Source: Chrysomallon squamiferum (lineage: Eukaryota > Mollusca > Gastropoda > Neomphalida > Peltospiridae). Taken from it: a stretch of 62,500 nt of DNA. The stretch's first letter is position 1. The number at the start of each line of letters is the position of its first letter. Below are positions 59,510-62,500 of this stretch, piece after piece. The stretch covers positions 46,719,095 through 46,781,594 of the forward strand of contig CM022665.1 in NCBI GenBank assembly GCA_012295275.1, given 5' to 3'. Position numbers and translations under genes: made by a program. The notes under the pieces were generated by a model. The model saw nothing but the letters and a program-made list of their open reading frames with translations. It ran no database searches and was not told the origin of the DNA.

Positions 59510-61600
59510 TCAAGAATCAGTTTAACAATGTATGGAAAATTAACCCCTGCCCACAAAACCCCCCCATTAAACTCCCTCCCAAAAAAACAAACCCACATGT
59601 TTTACAGTTGTAACAACATACTTTTGTTCTATTTTGATTGTTAGATCCCTTTTGAAGGTAGCAATCTTCTCTAGTCGAATTAAATACTCTCTCCCAAAAC
59701 ACTGAATTTCATAATATAAAATGAGAAATAAAAATCCCCAATAAGAACTCATAAAACAAAATCACCCTCTTCCCCCAATCCAGACCAAAACCACACACTT
59801 AGCAGCTACTGAAAAAAAAAACCCAATAAAAAGATAACCACCATTATTATTACCATGATATCATCTTGAAGTCTGCATTGTGTATTGTTTTCATTGAAAA
59901 ACAGAGATGTAAAATGATCGTTTGTCATTCTGTTTTGTTACTTCTGGTGTGTTCTGGCTATTTGAACATTCTGTAATCATACCATTGTATCCAATTCAGA
60001 TGTCAAAATAAATGTCTACCTACAGACTTTATTCCAATTAAAAATATCAAAAAATAATATCATTGGGAGCAAATCATGATTCACATGGCTTTTACTTTAA
60101 AAAACAACAACAAAAAATCCCCCAAAACATAACAGTATCAGACATTTTAATTACTCTTCATTTATTTTCTCTAAATTAGTTTTAAATAGCATAATTATTC
60201 ATCATTACGCAGCGTTGTTTTTCCAGTTTTAAACATAATTATTCATCATTATGTAGAAAAGAATTTCCAGTTTTAATTACAAGTTATTTGCCATTAATTA
60301 AGTTTTAAGTAGCTTGGCTTTTGATCGTTAGATAAGGTTTTTCAGTATCACTCATTACCAGTTTTAAAATCTTATTTCACATACTTTGTCACAGAATTAA
60401 AGAAGATATCACAGTTGATAATTTAATGATTCAGAGGTCCTGCAGAGTTCTGGTCACTGTAACCTATTACTTGTGGTTTATCAGTGTTTAATTATGTATA
60501 TACATATTTTACACTTGTGTTTTCATAACCATCAGATATTGTTTTCTGTTTATGTTTTTTTTTTTTTTTTTTTTTTGGCTGCAGAATAATAACTAAATTG
60601 TGTGTTGTAAAACATTGCAATGTGTTTATGTAATCTGTAGGCAGATAATTTTAACAAGATCTGCACAAAAAAAAAAAATAATAATACAAGAAAAAAACAA
60701 ACAAAAACTCACTAAAAAATTAAAAAACCCACATCTGCACGTTTCAGTGTATGTTAGGTTTATAAAGAATTATTTAAGGAATTAAACATGACTTTTGTTC
60801 TGTATCTCCACCTTGCCTTCAGGTCAGAATTTTAATTGCTGACTAGAATTTAGAATACAGTCATATTTTTTTTTTTATTTCTTAAATTTCTTCTTTTTTT
60901 TTTTAAAACATCTTGTAATAACAAAATCTTAAAGTTTCTAATTTAGAATACAGTCATATCTTTTTTAAATTTTTTTTTATTAAAATTTTTAATTTTTTTT
61001 TAAAAACATCTTGTAAAACAAAATCTTAAAGTTTCTACTTTAAAATTGGATCACATTTATTTACGATAACCGCCAGCTCAAAAAAAACAACGAACTAACA
61101 CAACAACAATAAGACTGTTGTGAAATATAAACTATTATCAACATCATCATTCCATGACAAATGTTTTTTTTGGTTTTTTTTGTTGATAATTTGAAACTCC
61201 TTGGCTAAATGCTGGATAAAAAGAAAAGATTTTTTTTTTTTTTTTTTTTTGTATTTGTTTATTTGTCCGTGAAGCTGAATGGGGGGGACCCACTTTACAA
61301 TTTTTTTTTTTTTTTTTTTTGCCTCTGTGTTTATGAAGTATTTATTAATGTGTGCTGAATAAGGAGAGTTCTGTCAAAAGCAGGCCATTGTGTCACTGGT
61401 GACATTTATTAGAGATACAAAATAAAGTCGGTACAGGTAAAACGACAGGTGTGATATCAATCTGCCGTTTCATTAATCACAGCACTCGAGCTCGTTTGTT
61501 GCTATGGAGATAATTTGTGACACATTTCCTTACTGGTTTCAGCAGGGTGTTTATCAACAGGTTGTCACTGTCTTATCATTAGATAACCATACAGTTTACA

Positions 61601-61652
<52 letters not shown>

Positions 61653-62500
61653 GTTTATTTTCTCATCAATGTTTATTTTTTTTCAAAAGTTTTCGTTCTT
61701 CATTTATTTTTCATTTTTAAACCACAATTTGATTAATAGAAATATAAAACAAACATTTAATATTTAAAATATTTCAGTTTATTTCCTAAGTTTATAGAAT
61801 AAAATAATAATTGTTATAGTAGTAAGAAAAACAATGATAATAATTTATTTTCACCACTTTAAAATAGAATATAAATAAAATATGGAGATATTATTTAAGA
61901 CAGTAAATTATGGTTCAAATACAAAAATATTACCTGATGAATATCTACTTATAATGATATTTAAAAAAAAAAAAAAAATACTGAATATTTATTATATAGA
62001 CACACAAAACAATTTAAAAAAAAAAAATCCATCACTTTTATTGTTTTATAAAATTTGTATTTTAATCCCCAGCTAAATAACATTGCCATTGTGCACCGTA
62101 CACAACATCTAGATCACGTTATTTAAACCGATATATTACATGTCTTTGTTTTCCCACAGTAAATCGTCACATACGGCCTTTACCTAACAGGGACAGTTTA
62201 CCTAACTCTGTAAATAAATAAAACCCTGTTGTAAATGCGCCATTCACAGTCACGACAATAAATAATCATATCCAGTTAAAGCAATTATGTATTGCACAAT
62301 AGTTTCTAATTTCAGTAATGCCGTATCACCTCTCTTATTAAAAAAAACCCAATGCATGCTGTTACAAGATAGGCTCTATTAATCTGCTATGTGAGTAAGG
62401 GTGCCATTGTGAGTGAGAGTATAGTGTTAATATTTTAACTGCACATAAACTTCATTTCCAGAACCTATTACAACTTTACATGCACAGATAAACAAAATAA
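59291..62500 (+). other. TEAD intron (continues beyond the window)
   Basis: AT-rich, with a TA run at 59461-59493, poly(T) and poly(A) runs, and a CA run at 61604-61650. Two similar stretches at 60848-60920 and 60945-61040 share TTTAGAATACAGTCATAT and ACATCTTGTAA...AAATCTTAAAGTTTCTA, a local duplication. Complex patches at 61370-61600 and 62040-62330 have no coding match to TEAD; the next TEAD exon is not in the window. Confidence 0.8.

Noticed and set aside
61498-61512. X-box-like GTTGCTATGGAGAT in the TEAD intron
   Set aside because: Only the left half fits the RFX consensus; the right half lacks AAC.

Overview
This is eukaryotic genomic DNA: AT-rich, intron-rich and extremely dense in microsatellites and minisatellites. 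It most likely comes from a mollusc, with a gastropod favoured. The organism call rests on (i) intron-split animal genes and (ii) minus-strand tRNA-type SINE relatives with the molluscan core words CTTGCTGCTAA and GGGACGGTGCAT (1500-1795) and a more diverged relative (5540-5790). No bacterial genes, operons, CRISPR arrays, viral genes or toxin genes were seen. Nearly all long open frames are translations of (CT)n, (CA)n, (TTTA)n or trinucleotide tracts and are not genes.

Layout. 1-4607: the 3' end of an unidentified plus-strand gene (three candidate exons at 1945-2021, 3428-3531 and 4466-4607, the last with a stop), embedded in repeats. 4608-8125: intergenic, with two minisatellites and a SINE. 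8201-44539: a complete 13-coding-exon parvin gene (alpha-parvin/actopaxin family, two calponin-homology domains, about 367 aa once apparent indels are allowed for), with a 19.7-kb intron 11 and a 7.0-kb intron 12 full of repeats and a few complex islands. 44540 to about 45420: parvin 3' UTR. 45420-54240: mostly repeat-rich intergenic DNA. About 54240-55320: GC-richer candidate promoter and 5' non-coding exon of the next gene. 59055-59290: first coding exon of a TEAD/TEF-1/Scalloped transcription factor, plus strand, ending at the conserved intron inside the TEA domain. The rest of TEAD lies beyond the window.

Parvin (integrin-linked kinase/PINCH/parvin adhesion complex) followed head-to-tail by TEAD (nuclear partner of YAP/Yorkie) is the same order and orientation as human PARVA-TEAD1, so the window looks like an ancient bilaterian linkage.

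The most unusual pattern is that splice sites themselves have been tandemly copied. The acceptor of parvin exon 5 is repeated about 18 times upstream of the exon. Its donor is repeated about nine times downstream. The acceptor and 5' part of exon 6 are duplicated with a 102-bp period. The acceptor of the TEAD coding exon has a decoy copy 238 bp upstream. Exon 5, which lies between two such arrays, carries two apparent frame disruptions at places that resemble the flanking repeat. Exon 11 and the last exon of the upstream gene each carry one more. These may be assembly indels, an inactive allele, or gene conversion from the repeats; the sequence alone cannot decide.
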